Of a stretch of DNA of 55,510 nt, positions 42,508 to 50,672 are shown piece after piece; positions within the stretch are counted from its first letter, which is position 1, and every line of letters begins with the position of its first letter. The notes under the pieces were generated by a model. The model saw only the letters and a list, made by a program, of their open reading frames with translations. It had not been told where the DNA came from and searched no databases. Made by a program: the position numbers and the translations under genes. The DNA is from Desulfosporosinus sp. FKB (lineage in GTDB: Bacteria > Bacillota > Desulfitobacteriia > Desulfitobacteriales > Desulfitobacteriaceae), in the NCBI RefSeq assembly GCF_002196705.1, contig NZ_NADJ01000007.1, positions 1 to 55,510 on the forward strand, read 5' to 3'.

Positions 42508-43884
42508 ATGTTAAGCCAAACGGTTGTTAATCGGTTGAAGGAGATAGTTGGAGAAAAAAACGTAGTTACAGACAAAGTCGGCTTGCTGACCTATGGCTAT
42601 GACGGCACGTTATTATCTGGTGAGGCCTTAGGAGTCGTTTCTCCTCATACGACGGAAGAAGTTGTTGAAATCGTCAAATTGATGAACGAGCATAATATTA
42701 AACTTGTGCCTCGGGGTGCTGGGACGAATGAAAGTGGCGGAACAATTCCAACTCAAGATTCTGTGGTCATTAGTTTTACTAAAATGACTAAAATTCATGA
42801 AATAGATACGGAAAACTTTGTGGCAGTTGTTGAGCCTGGAGTAATCAACTTTGACCTTCAAGTCGAACTCGAAAAGAGAAACTGCTATTTTCCTCCCGAT
42901 CCGTCGTCCTATAAAGCTTCAACAATCGGAGGAAACGTTGGTGAATGTTCCGGCGGTCCGAAATGTTTTAAGTACGGGGTTACCCGGGATTATATTCTGG
43001 GTTTGGAAGTCGTTCTCCCCAATGGCAAAGTTATCCAAACGGGTGGACGTAATTTCCAAAGTGAGCCAGCCTATGATTTAACTCGAATTATTGTTGGCGC
43101 GGAAGGAACCTTAGGATTAGTTACTAAAGTCTTCGTCCGTATCATACCCTTGCCCAGAGCTAAGAAAACAATGCTGGCAATTTACGACAAGGTTGAAGAT
43201 GCTTCACAAACTGTTGCTGATATAGTTGCTGCCGGTATTATTCCCACTACTTTGGAATTGATGGATAATTTGCTTATCAATACGACTGAGGATTTTAGTC
43301 ATGCCGGGCTCCCTCGTGACGCTGGAGCTGTTCTCATTATTGAGGTTGACGGATATCCCGAAGATATGGATCCTCAAGTTAAGACAATCAGTGAAATTTG
43401 CAATAAAATTGCCAAAGAGTTTAAAATTGCTCAATCGGCAGCTGAAGTTGATCAAATTTGGACTTCCCGTCGCTGTGCTTTCGGATCTGTTGCTCGTGTT
43501 AGACCGTCATATGGTGTTAATGATATTACGGTTCCGAGGAGTAATTTCCCCAAAGCAATTCAGGGAGTTCTTAAAGTTGCCAAAGAGTATGGTGTCACCA
43601 TCGGAGTTGTGGCTCATGCCGGTGACGGAAATCTACACCCTCTCGTTCTTTTCGATCAACGGAATAAAGAGGAAGTTGAAACCGTTCATGCTGCAGAAAA
43701 GGCACTTTGCATGATGGCTCTTGATCTTGATGGTACAGTAAGTGGAGAGCATGGAATCGGGCTCGTTAAGAAGAAGTATCTCGATTCGGAGTTTACGCCT
43801 GCTGCTATGGGAGCCTTTAGAAAGATTAAGAGAAGCTTTGACCCAAGCAATCGCTTTAACCCAGGAAAGGTCTTTGAATTATAA
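42508..43884 (+). CDS. glcD: Glycolate/D-lactate dehydrogenase FAD subunit (GlcD-like)
   Basis: A 458-residue 2-hydroxyacid dehydrogenase. The FAD domain (about 30-215) has TTEEVVEIVKLMNEHNIKLV, RGAGTNESGGTIPT and RIIVGAEGTLGLVTKVFVRI. The FAD-oxidase C-terminal domain has VAHAGDGNLHPLVLFD and ends DGTVSGEHGIGLVKKKYL, then the family tail FDPSNRFNPGKVF. It oxidises glycolate (or D-lactate) to the 2-oxoacid. ATG 42508 has AGAAGGAGG upstream. The partner genes and the downstream lyase and malic enzyme favour glycolate. Confidence 0.92.
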   Translation: MLSQTVVNRLKEIVGEKNVVTDKVGLLTYGYDGTLLSGEALGVVSPHTTEEVVEIVKLMNEHNIKLVPRGAGTNESGGTIPTQDSVVISFTKMTKIHEIDTENFVAVVEPGVINFDLQVELEKRNCYFPPDPSSYKASTIGGNVGECSGGPKCFKYGVTRDYILGLEVVLPNGKVIQTGGRNFQSEPAYDLTRIIVGAEGTLGLVTKVFVRIIPLPRAKKTMLAIYDKVEDASQTVADIVAAGIIPTTLELMDNLLINTTEDFSHAGLPRDAGAVLIIEVDGYPEDMDPQVKTISEICNKIAKEFKIAQSAAEVDQIWTSRRCAFGSVARVRPSYGVNDITVPRSNFPKAIQGVLKVAKEYGVTIGVVAHAGDGNLHPLVLFDQRNKEEVETVHAAEKALCMMALDLDGTVSGEHGIGLVKKKYLDSEFTPAAMGAFRKIKRSFDPSNRFNPGKVFEL

Positions 43885-44225
43885 TGGCCTATGGAAGGGT
43901 ATTCAACAACTAAATAGGTAGTCTTAAAATAATTCGCAATTATAGAATTATGAAAGAAGGTGAAAGCAGGATGTTGGTTAAAAAATTCTAACGCCTGCTT
44001 TCATATTTACTACGAACATTCCAATAGTGACAGATGTTAACTTAGAAGGGCTAATTCTTAAAAGTATGGTTATTTCGGCGAAAGCTGGGGAAACTTATGC
44101 CATATTTATCTAGATCATAATCATCCTGAGATATATTACGATTCAAGACTTGAAAGAATTAAAACCTTGTTTCATTCCATAAATTAATTTTATTGTAAGT
44201 CTTGGCGGGAGAGCTAATTAAATGG
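43885..44225. other. Gap after glcD: weak hairpin and protein-like remnant
   Basis: The first 341 bp of a 677-bp gap. It contains the stem TGAAAGCAGG / CCTGCTTTCA (43961-43970 and 43994-44003), a weak terminator for the dehydrogenase operon. From about 43986 to 44187 two overlapping frames translate into protein-like sequence (one with NIPIVTDVNLEGLIL, the next with LDHNHPEIYYDSRLERIKTL) but neither has a start, so this may be a decayed short gene. Confidence 0.35.
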
Positions 44226-44284
44226 TTGACTAATCAGGAGATACGTATGATAATGAAATAGGGATAATAATGAAACCAAGTTTT
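44226..44284 (+). promoter_or_regulatory. Promoter and candidate IclR operator of the lyase gene
   Basis: TTGACT (44226-44231) and GATAAT (44249-44254) with a 17-bp spacer, followed by GAAAC-CAA-GTTTT (44272-44284), a one-base variant of the dyad at 38627 and 39720. It sits at almost the same distance from the -10 box as in the dehydrogenase promoter. Confidence 0.65.
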
Positions 44285-44557
44285 GAAGAATGAAACGAAA
44301 CCGATAACAGTTGAACCAAAGACATTGCTTATTTGAAGTACTATACATAGCAAGCCCTGATGCCAGTGACGTAACTGCGGAGAAGGGAGGGGACTTCGAT
44401 AAGTGTAATTGAGCAGCTATTCCGGTCTAGGTTTCGATGGTTGGTCTAAGATTCTCTCGTGCATTGCGGAGATAACCGCTGTTAATTTTCTTCGTTGATC
44501 TTTCCTGGATATCATCTGGGAATCAATAATAAATTATATTTATTAGGGGGTATAAAA
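44285..44557 (+). promoter_or_regulatory. Long untranslated leader of the lyase gene
   Basis: The predicted transcript start (about 44261) leaves roughly 300 nt before the lyase ATG without a convincing ORF. The stretch includes CTGCGGAGAAGGGAGGGGAC and the small hairpin-like GCGGAGATAACCGC near 44468. It does not match any riboswitch consensus that I can recall. It could be a structured leader, or simply non-functional sequence. Confidence 0.4.
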
Positions 44558-44561
44558 CGTT

Positions 44562-45455
44562 ATGGCTATCATGAGATCAATTCTGTATATTCCTGGTAAC
44601 AATCCAAAAATGGTGGCAAAGGCTCCGGAGTTTGTTGCCGACATCATTACTCTTGACCTCGAAGATTCCGTACCACCTGCTGAAAAAGAAGCTGCCCGGA
44701 AATTAGTTGCTGAAAACCTCAAATATGCTGGCTCTAACGGAGCACAAGTATTTGTTCGTATTAACAACTGGGAAACTGAATTAACCAATGATGACCTCGA
44801 AGCTATCGTTTATGAAGGACTTGCAGGTGTAACCTTAGCTAAAACCGGATGTGCTGCAGACGTTCAACGTCTCGATTGGAAACTTGAAGAACTCGAGCGT
44901 CGTCGCGGATTAGAAGTAGGAAGCGTGAAAATCTCCATGCTTCTGGAAACTGCTAAAGGGATTATACATGCTGCAGAATGCTGCTTAGCAAGTAAACGTA
45001 ATGTAAATGCTATCTTCGGTGCTGTAGACTATTGCCGCGATATGCGAGTAAAATTAACCAATGAATCCGTTGAGCAACAATATGCTCGGGCTCACATGGC
45101 TGTTGCCTGCCGCGCAGCAGGAATCGTCGCTATCGACGCTCCTTTCGTAGATTTCAAAAATATCGAAGCCTTTGAGAAAAACGTTGCCGAAGGCCGTCAA
45201 ATGGGTTATGAAGGCCGTATGATTATCCACCCAGGACAAATCGAACCTTCCAACCGTATGTATGCACCAGATCCGGCTGACGTAGAATGGGCACGCGGTG
45301 TTGTAAAAGTCTTCGAAGAAGAAGGAATTGCCAAAGGCAAAGCTTCCGTTTCTTACAATAACAAAATGGTTGATACCCCGGTTTATCTCAATGCTAAAGA
45401 TATCTTAGCAGCACAAGCCGAGATCGACGCCAAAAACGCATCCAAAAAAGCCTAA
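44562..45455 (+). CDS. CitE-like / malyl-CoA lyase type lyase (HpcH/HpaI family)
   Basis: A 297-residue TIM-barrel lyase of the citrate lyase beta/malyl-CoA lyase group. It has LYIPGNNPKM near the start, then ITLDLEDSVPPAEK (Asp and Glu for Mg and substrate), ISMLLETAKGI (catalytic Glu), FGAVDYCRDM and MIIHPGQIEPSN. Free-standing CitE-like proteins without CitF/CitD usually act on malyl-CoA or methylmalyl-CoA. Here a role in joining glyoxylate and acetyl-CoA is inferred from the glycolate dehydrogenase upstream and the malic enzyme downstream. Beta-methylmalyl-CoA or citramalyl-CoA are alternatives. Strong site (AGGGGG) before the ATG; a terminator follows. Confidence 0.88.
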   Translation: MAIMRSILYIPGNNPKMVAKAPEFVADIITLDLEDSVPPAEKEAARKLVAENLKYAGSNGAQVFVRINNWETELTNDDLEAIVYEGLAGVTLAKTGCAADVQRLDWKLEELERRRGLEVGSVKISMLLETAKGIIHAAECCLASKRNVNAIFGAVDYCRDMRVKLTNESVEQQYARAHMAVACRAAGIVAIDAPFVDFKNIEAFEKNVAEGRQMGYEGRMIIHPGQIEPSNRMYAPDPADVEWARGVVKVFEEEGIAKGKASVSYNNKMVDTPVYLNAKDILAAQAEIDAKNASKKA

Positions 45456-45463
45456 GGTAAGTG

Positions 45464-45500
45464 AAGCCTGGTCACTTATTTGAGTGGCCAGGCTTTTTCT
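45464..45500 (+). terminator. Intrinsic terminator after the lyase gene
   Basis: Stem AAGCCTGGTCACT / AGTGGCCAGGCTT (one G-U pair) with a short loop, then TTTCTT. Confidence 0.8.
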
Positions 45501-45703
45501 TACAAGTTATTTATTATAGACTGCATGCAACAACGACTTCGCTTTCGCTAAGGCTCGGAGAAGCCGGTTTTTCTTTATACTATCAGAAAGTATAGGCCTA
45601 CGGTTGATACTTTCCTTTAGCATAAATGCAGCTAACCTGTTCCTCCTTCGCCAGTTAAGTTTGTTATAAAAAATAATCTTATGTTGAAAGGATTGGTGTA
45701 GAT

Positions 45704-46933
45704 ATGGGCCTTCGTGAAGATGCTCTCGCTCTCCATAAAGACAATAAAGGCAAAATTGCTGTTGTAAGTAAAGTACCTGTTCGTAATGGAGAAGATTTAA
45801 GCCTCGCTTATTCCCCAGGAGTTGCTGAACCCTGTTTGGAGATTGCTAAAGATCCTGCAGTAGTTAATGTTTATACAAATCGTGAAAATTTAACAGCTGT
45901 TGTCTCAACTGGTTCTGCAGTTTTAGGCCTGGGAAACATTGGCGCCCGCGCTGCCATGCCGGTAATGGAAGGAAAGGGAATTCTCTTCAAGACCTTCGGC
46001 AATGTAGATGCTTTCCCCATTTGCTTAGATACTCAAGACAGTGACAAAGTGGTTGAAGCCGTTAAGCTTCTCGAGCCAACATTTGGTGCTATTAACCTGG
46101 AAGATATTAAGGCTCCTGAGTGCTTTTATATCGAAGAAAAACTTAAAGAAATTTATGATGGACCGATTTTCCATGATGATCAACACGGAACAGCTGTCGT
46201 GACTATGGCTGGATTGGTCAATGCCCTGAAAGTAGTCAAGAAAGAACTGAAGGACGTTAAGATCGTGGCCAATGGCGCAGGCGCAGCTGGCATGGCCATT
46301 GTTAAACTCTTAATGAGCATGGGACTTCAAAATGTCATTATGCTCGATACAAAGGGTACGATATACGAAGGCCGTAAAGAAGGCATGAATAAGTACAAAG
46401 AAGAGATTGCTGCTAAAACAAACCGTGAATTACTCAAGGGTAATTTAGCAGATGCCTTAAAAGGCGCTGATGTCTTTATTGGCGTATCTGGTGCAAATCT
46501 TGTCACCAAAGAAATGGTAAAATCCATGGCACCGAATCCGATCGTGTTTGCTCAAGCAAATCCTGTTCCGGAAATTTGGCCTGCTGATGCTAAAGAAGCA
46601 GGTGCTGCAGTTGTAGGAACAGGCCGTTCTGACTACCCGAACCAAGTCAATAACGTATTAGCTTTCCCGGGGATTTTCCGTGGTGCTATTGATGCCGGTG
46701 CTAAAGTGATCAATGAAGAAATGAAAGTTGCAGCGGCTTATGCTATTGCCAGCATCGTCAGTGCCGAAGAACTCAATGCCGATTACGTAATACCTAAGTC
46801 CTTTGATTTACGTGTTGGACCTGCCGTTGCTGCTGCTGTTGCTAAAGCAGCTATGGATACGGGAGTTGCAACTCACAAGGTTGATCCGGAGCAAGTTGCA
46901 GCTAACCTGCGTAAATATTACGAAAGTAAATAA
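45704..46933 (+). CDS. NAD(P)-dependent malic enzyme
   Basis: A 409-residue malate dehydrogenase (oxaloacetate-decarboxylating), converting malate to pyruvate, CO2 and reduced cofactor. Present are the SLAYSPGVAEPCLEIAKDP motif near the start, PICLDTQDSDKVVEAV, the conserved FHDDQHGTAVVTMAGL, and the Rossmann segment VANGAGAAGMAIVKLL. The length (about 400) is typical of the small bacterial form. The ATG follows GAAAGGATTGG. It closes the gene set from glycolate to pyruvate. No IclR-like dyad is seen before it, so it may be regulated separately. Confidence 0.94.
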   Translation: MGLREDALALHKDNKGKIAVVSKVPVRNGEDLSLAYSPGVAEPCLEIAKDPAVVNVYTNRENLTAVVSTGSAVLGLGNIGARAAMPVMEGKGILFKTFGNVDAFPICLDTQDSDKVVEAVKLLEPTFGAINLEDIKAPECFYIEEKLKEIYDGPIFHDDQHGTAVVTMAGLVNALKVVKKELKDVKIVANGAGAAGMAIVKLLMSMGLQNVIMLDTKGTIYEGRKEGMNKYKEEIAAKTNRELLKGNLADALKGADVFIGVSGANLVTKEMVKSMAPNPIVFAQANPVPEIWPADAKEAGAAVVGTGRSDYPNQVNNVLAFPGIFRGAIDAGAKVINEEMKVAAAYAIASIVSAEELNADYVIPKSFDLRVGPAVAAAVAKAAMDTGVATHKVDPEQVAANLRKYYESK

Positions 46934-47002
46934 TGCAGGCTTTTATTAATAGCGATTAAATAATGTTAGTACCTTCTAATGGTTCATTAAAATATGAAGA
47001 AC

Positions 47003-47036
47003 AAGCGGGATCTGCTCAAAAGCGGGTCCCGCTTTT
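47003..47036 (+). terminator. Terminator after malic enzyme
   Basis: Stem AAGCGGGATC / GGTCCCGCTT with one wobble, ending TTTTG. The T tract is short, so the confidence is moderate. Confidence 0.6.
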
Positions 47037-47053
47037 GAAGTTTAACCAATTGT

Positions 47054-47117
47054 AAGACACCAACTTCTACAAGTGGGTGTGGTCCCGATGTTCAGGCTTT
47101 AGCTGAACAAGTTCACT
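47054..47117 (+). repeat. Internally deleted IS605-like repeat
   Basis: The left-end hairpin (CACCAACTTCTACAAGTGGGTG) runs almost directly into the right-end segment CCCGATG and hairpin GTTCAGGCTTTAGCTGAAC, ending TTCACT. The core of copy A is absent. This is an internal-deletion derivative that keeps both ends. Confidence 0.7.
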
Positions 47118-47182
47118 CATTGACCGAACTATAGGCTAACTGATAAGATGGGGAAAATTAAATAATTAGGGGAGGAACTTGC

Positions 47183-47686
47183 GTGTTTTCGTCAATTGCT
47201 TCATTTCTGGAAACTTGGAAAAGAGAATCAGAGTTAACCCTGGAAATTTTCAAAGCCTTAACGGATGACTCACTGGATCAAAGAGTCACGAAGGAGGACC
47301 GTACCATAGGACGATTGGCATGGCACATAGCCATAACAATCCCTGAGATGATGTCTAAGACGGGGCTGGTATTTGAAGGATTTCTGGAAGATGCTCCGGT
47401 ACCAAGCTCAGTTAAAGATATTATAAACTATTATGAAAATGCAAGTGAGAGCATGAAAATGGGAATTATACATCAGTGGAATGATCAAACACTCTTAGAG
47501 GACCGTAACATGTATGGGGAGAGCTGGACAATTGCCATGATTTTAAACGTTCTTGTTAACCACCAGATCCATCACCGCGGGCAAATGACCGTTTTGATGA
47601 GGCAAGCAGGTTTAAAAGTACCGGGTATTTACGGCCCTGCGCGGGAAGATTGGAGTAAATTCGGCATGGAGCCTCCCTTAATATAA
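47183..47686 (+). CDS. DinB family protein
   Basis: A 167-residue DinB/YfiT-like four-helix protein. The family metal-binding His residues are visible in RLAWHIA (about residue 48) and in VLVNHQIHHRGQMTVLMRQAG (about 128-148). DinB-like proteins include thiol-S-transferases and metal-dependent enzymes, often induced by stress. The substrate here is unknown. GTG 47183 has AGGGGAGG upstream. It is followed about 100 bp later by a YgbA-type gene. Confidence 0.88.
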   Translation: MFSSIASFLETWKRESELTLEIFKALTDDSLDQRVTKEDRTIGRLAWHIAITIPEMMSKTGLVFEGFLEDAPVPSSVKDIINYYENASESMKMGIIHQWNDQTLLEDRNMYGESWTIAMILNVLVNHQIHHRGQMTVLMRQAGLKVPGIYGPAREDWSKFGMEPPLI

Positions 47687-47787
47687 AGAGAATAGAAGTC
47701 TAATTTTCCTAAAACAAGATTTATAACATCATTAAAGAACAATAGCATTGAGTCTAAATTCAAGATGGGTTAAGCAAGGAGTTGAGG

Positions 47788-48108
47788 ATGATGTCAAAAA
47801 TGCTGGATCAGGAGAAGAAAACAGTAAGAACAATGCTTAGACTCTATTGTAAAGATCATCATCATACTCAAGAGGGTCTCTGTCCGGAATGTCAGGAGCT
47901 TGAGAGATATGCTATGACTCGTCTGGATCACTGCAGGTTTGGAGATCAAAAAACATCCTGCGGGAAATGCCCCGTACATTGCTATAAACCGGATATGCGA
48001 GAAAGAATGATTGAGATTATGCGTTATGCAGGACCTAAGATGGTGTTTTCTCATCCTCTCATGGCCTTTAGGCATTTAATCACCGGTATTAAAAAGCCGT
48101 CAAAATGA
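47788..48108 (+). CDS. YgbA_NO family protein (nitrous oxide-stimulated promoter family)
   Basis: A 106-residue protein of the family named for YgbA of E. coli, whose gene is induced by nitric oxide. Seven cysteines and several histidines fit a metal or cluster site: CKDHHH, CPECQEL, CRFG, CGKCPVHCYKPDMRERM. The final segment, RYAGPKMVFSHPLMAFRHLI, is the family signature. The role is probably in nitrosative stress response. ATG 47788 has AAGGAG 6 nt upstream. Its 3' end overlaps the convergent MFS gene by 9 bp. Confidence 0.88.
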   Translation: MMSKMLDQEKKTVRTMLRLYCKDHHHTQEGLCPECQELERYAMTRLDHCRFGDQKTSCGKCPVHCYKPDMRERMIEIMRYAGPKMVFSHPLMAFRHLITGIKKPSK

Positions 48109-49320
48109 GCTTGCGCTTCGTTCCATGAGCATAGAACGAATATACTTACCGTAGAAGAAAAACATAACTATAGAGATCGCCATGAATGTGAGAGCAAGGA
48201 TCCAAACGTAGGAGCCTCCCCCGTGGTCAAAAAACACACCACCGAGGAAAGGACCTAACATGCGTCCGCCGGCAGAAGCCCCTCCAACAATACCCTGATA
48301 TACGCCGGTTTTTCCCTGCGGGGCGAGTTGAGCAGAGGCTGCAGGAACTGCCGGTAAAATTAACATTTCTCCCAGTGTTATGATGAGTATTGCGATAATA
48401 TAGGATACATAGGGCAGTCTCGCCCAAATAATAATAAAACCAATCGATATAAGCATCGCCGAAAGATAAAACTGTCGCTGAAAGGATTGAGCATAGGTTC
48501 TAATCACCCAATTAATGAGGGGTTGTAATGTAACGATAAAAACGCCGTTCAGCGTCCAAAGAATGCTGTAAGAAAAGAGGGAAAAACCTAATTGATTCAT
48601 GACCACCGGCAAAATTGATACAAGTTGGATGTAAGCCCCCCAGACAAAGAAAATACCTCCTCCTAAGGTAAGGAGTACCTTAAAGCCACGGTCTTTATAC
48701 AAACTTCCCGAGTGATGTTTTGCAGGCGTCGAGGAAATGGATGTCTTATGCTCTGAAATCCCAAAGGACACGAGAAGAAAGTAAATGAAAAAGGCTGCGG
48801 CATTTAAGGAAAAGGTAAGCCGGAATGATACTTGAGCAATTATCCCTCCAATTGCTGTTCCGATTGCAACGCCGGCGTTGTTAGAAACATAGAGCATATT
48901 AAAACCGCGCCGTCCGCCTTCAGGCCAGACGGCATGAATAAGCGCGTTTAAAGGGACCAAAATAAATGCTTGGGCTAAGCCAAAAAGGACAAATCCGGGC
49001 ATATAAACTCTCCAGACAGGGAAAACTCCGATGGATCCTATGGATAAAACGGCACCTACAAGACCGATAATCATTATTTTTTTGGAACCAAAGCGATCTG
49101 CTAAAAACCCACTTAAGAATTGTCCCAGCAAAGAGGCTGCTGACTGGAGGGCTAAAAGGGTGCCTGCCTCTGTTAAAGTACGACCTAAACTATTATGCAT
49201 AAAAAGGCTATTTAAAGGCCACAGCAGAGAATTCCCAATGGATTGGATGAATCCTCCGATAATTAAGATCACAACGGCTTGGGGGATATCCGGACGTTTA
49301 AACCACAAATGAAAAACCAC
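48100..49320 (-). CDS. MFS transporter (multidrug-efflux type)
   Basis: A 406-residue major facilitator with twelve hydrophobic segments. The loop between segments 2 and 3 carries the MFS motif GFLADRFGSKKIMIIG. An overall YfmO/MdtH-like pattern suggests drug or metabolite efflux, but the substrate is unknown. The ATG at 49320 has AGAAGGTGG upstream. It is convergent with and overlaps the end of the YgbA-type gene. Confidence 0.88.
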   Translation of the reverse strand: MVFHLWFKRPDIPQAVVILIIGGFIQSIGNSLLWPLNSLFMHNSLGRTLTEAGTLLALQSAASLLGQFLSGFLADRFGSKKIMIIGLVGAVLSIGSIGVFPVWRVYMPGFVLFGLAQAFILVPLNALIHAVWPEGGRRGFNMLYVSNNAGVAIGTAIGGIIAQVSFRLTFSLNAAAFFIYFLLVSFGISEHKTSISSTPAKHHSGSLYKDRGFKVLLTLGGGIFFVWGAYIQLVSILPVVMNQLGFSLFSYSILWTLNGVFIVTLQPLINWVIRTYAQSFQRQFYLSAMLISIGFIIIWARLPYVSYIIAILIITLGEMLILPAVPAASAQLAPQGKTGVYQGIVGGASAGGRMLGPFLGGVFFDHGGGSYVWILALTFMAISIVMFFFYGKYIRSMLMERSASSF

Positions 49321-49497
49321 CTTCTAAGAGCTAGTAGGTAATTACTTCGACAAACGAATAAAAAAACCCTTTACTCGGAAACCTCGAGCAGCCCATCCTC
49401 CCTTAACTATCAGAAATTATAGTTTATCGTATTGGAAATATTGAGAATAGGATATAATAAAGGAAAGATGTCCATTTTATGTAAGGGAGTGATAGGA

Positions 49498-49926
49498 TTG
49501 TTTAAAAAAATTCTCGTCCCTACGGATGCCTCTGAATTTTCGCGGCGTGCTCTGAAGGCCGCCATAGACTTAGCCCAAACTGTTCAGGCTGAGATAGAAC
49601 TTCTTCATGTTAATTTTACCCCCCAGGCTTTTTGGGGGTATACGATTTCATACGGTATTACGGTAACGCAGGATCAACTGGACAAAAGTGGAGACTTGGC
49701 TCTCGAAGCAACTCTGACGGGTATCGAGACTTCAAATGTTGTAATCAAGAAGACGCTGAAATCAGGTCACCCCGTGACGGTGATTCTCGATGAGATTAAA
49801 AATGAAGACATCGATTTGATAATCATGGGGAGTCATGGTTATGGGGCTATCACAGGGTCAGTATTAGGAAGCGTTAGTCAACGGGTGCTCCAAAGGGCCG
49901 GATGTCCAGTTCTGATCATTAAGTAG
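49498..49926 (+). CDS. Universal stress protein UspA family
   Basis: A 142-residue Usp protein: KKILVPTDASEFSRRAL at the start and the ATP-binding signature GSHGYGAITGSVLGSVSQRVL (G-2X-G-9X-GS) near the end. The ATP-binding type is implied. TTG 49498 is chosen because GGGAG sits 8-9 nt upstream and the protein then begins right at the family start. A longer frame from 49432 adds non-conserved sequence. A terminator follows. Confidence 0.92.
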   Translation: MFKKILVPTDASEFSRRALKAAIDLAQTVQAEIELLHVNFTPQAFWGYTISYGITVTQDQLDKSGDLALEATLTGIETSNVVIKKTLKSGHPVTVILDEIKNEDIDLIIMGSHGYGAITGSVLGSVSQRVLQRAGCPVLIIK

Positions 49927-49999
49927 AATTTGGGAGGTATTGTGAACCTTTGGCGCAAATTATGCTGCAATTCCATGATTTATAGCGAGCCAGAAAGAC

Positions 50000-50029
50000 A
50001 AAATCCCTGCATTCATAGCAGGGATTTTT
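50000..50029 (+). terminator. Intrinsic terminator after uspA-like gene
   Basis: A perfect 11-bp stem AAAATCCCTGC / GCAGGGATTTT with a 7-nt loop and an extending T run. Confidence 0.85.
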
Positions 50030-50148
50030 AGTCTAAGGGCGAATAGCAGAATTGGAGAAGTAATTACACAGATCTTGGGCAACTAACTTACGATTTGGAG
50101 GTGCCAAGCGGGGGCCCTTTGTAAGAAAGGGTTTATCGCTTTACGTTC

Positions 50149-50433
50149 ATGAAAGAGCATAATATTTGGCTGAGTCAAGAAGAACTCCAAAGTATGTTGC
50201 ATGGCTCCTTACTTTGGATGGATATTGCATCCCGCACGTCGACGTCTCGGATCGGCATGCGAAGGTCAGAAGAACCAGCTCAATTTCTGGAACCGAAAGT
50301 TATTAATAACACAGACGGGAAAAACAGAGATGAAAATAAGCCCTTAGAAGGGCAGCCTGTTGTATGGCTGCTTGGCAGTATTGGCTTGTTAACGTTGTCA
50401 TCTTGGTTTTATTTTGTCTTGTTTTCGAAATAA
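50149..50433 (+). CDS. Tail-anchored small protein of unknown function
   Basis: A 94-residue protein with a soluble, charged N-terminal part (residues 1-70) and one C-terminal hydrophobic helix (about 71-91) ending FSK. It has no signal peptide and no known domain. The ribosome site is poor, which lowers confidence. It is followed by a weak hairpin (50459-50476) before the ctsR promoter. Confidence 0.5.
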   Translation: MKEHNIWLSQEELQSMLHGSLLWMDIASRTSTSRIGMRRSEEPAQFLEPKVINNTDGKNRDENKPLEGQPVVWLLGSIGLLTLSSWFYFVLFSK

Positions 50434-50564
50434 TTGTAAACAATGAAGCTTATCTAAGGACTGTCTATTGACGGTCTTTAATTATTTTTGGCAGACCATT
50501 CAACTAATAAGTTTACCATTAAGCTTTTGATTTTTAAGAGTTTAAAGTTTTTTAGAAAAATCCT

Positions 50565-50619
50565 TTGCAAATTTTGAGGAAAATGGGTATCATATAGTTA
50601 GAAGGTCAGAGAAGGTCAA
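50565..50619 (+). promoter_or_regulatory. ctsR operon promoter with CtsR box
   Basis: TTGCAA (50565-50570) and TATCAT (50588-50593) are separated by 17 bp. The heptad repeat AAGGTCAGAGAAGGTCAA (50602-50619) overlaps the expected start of transcription and fits the CtsR operator consensus (GGTCA direct repeats). This implies heat-shock autoregulation. Confidence 0.88.
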
Positions 50620-50672
50620 TGTTTGTTGGGGCTGGCTTAGGCAAAGAATATTTGACAAGGAGTACATCAAAT

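Noticed and set aside
44161-44173. AAAAC-CTT-GTTTC as a further IclR operator
   Set aside because: It resembles the dyad but is not positioned after a promoter, and it lies inside the protein-like remnant. The site at 44272 fits the layout better.
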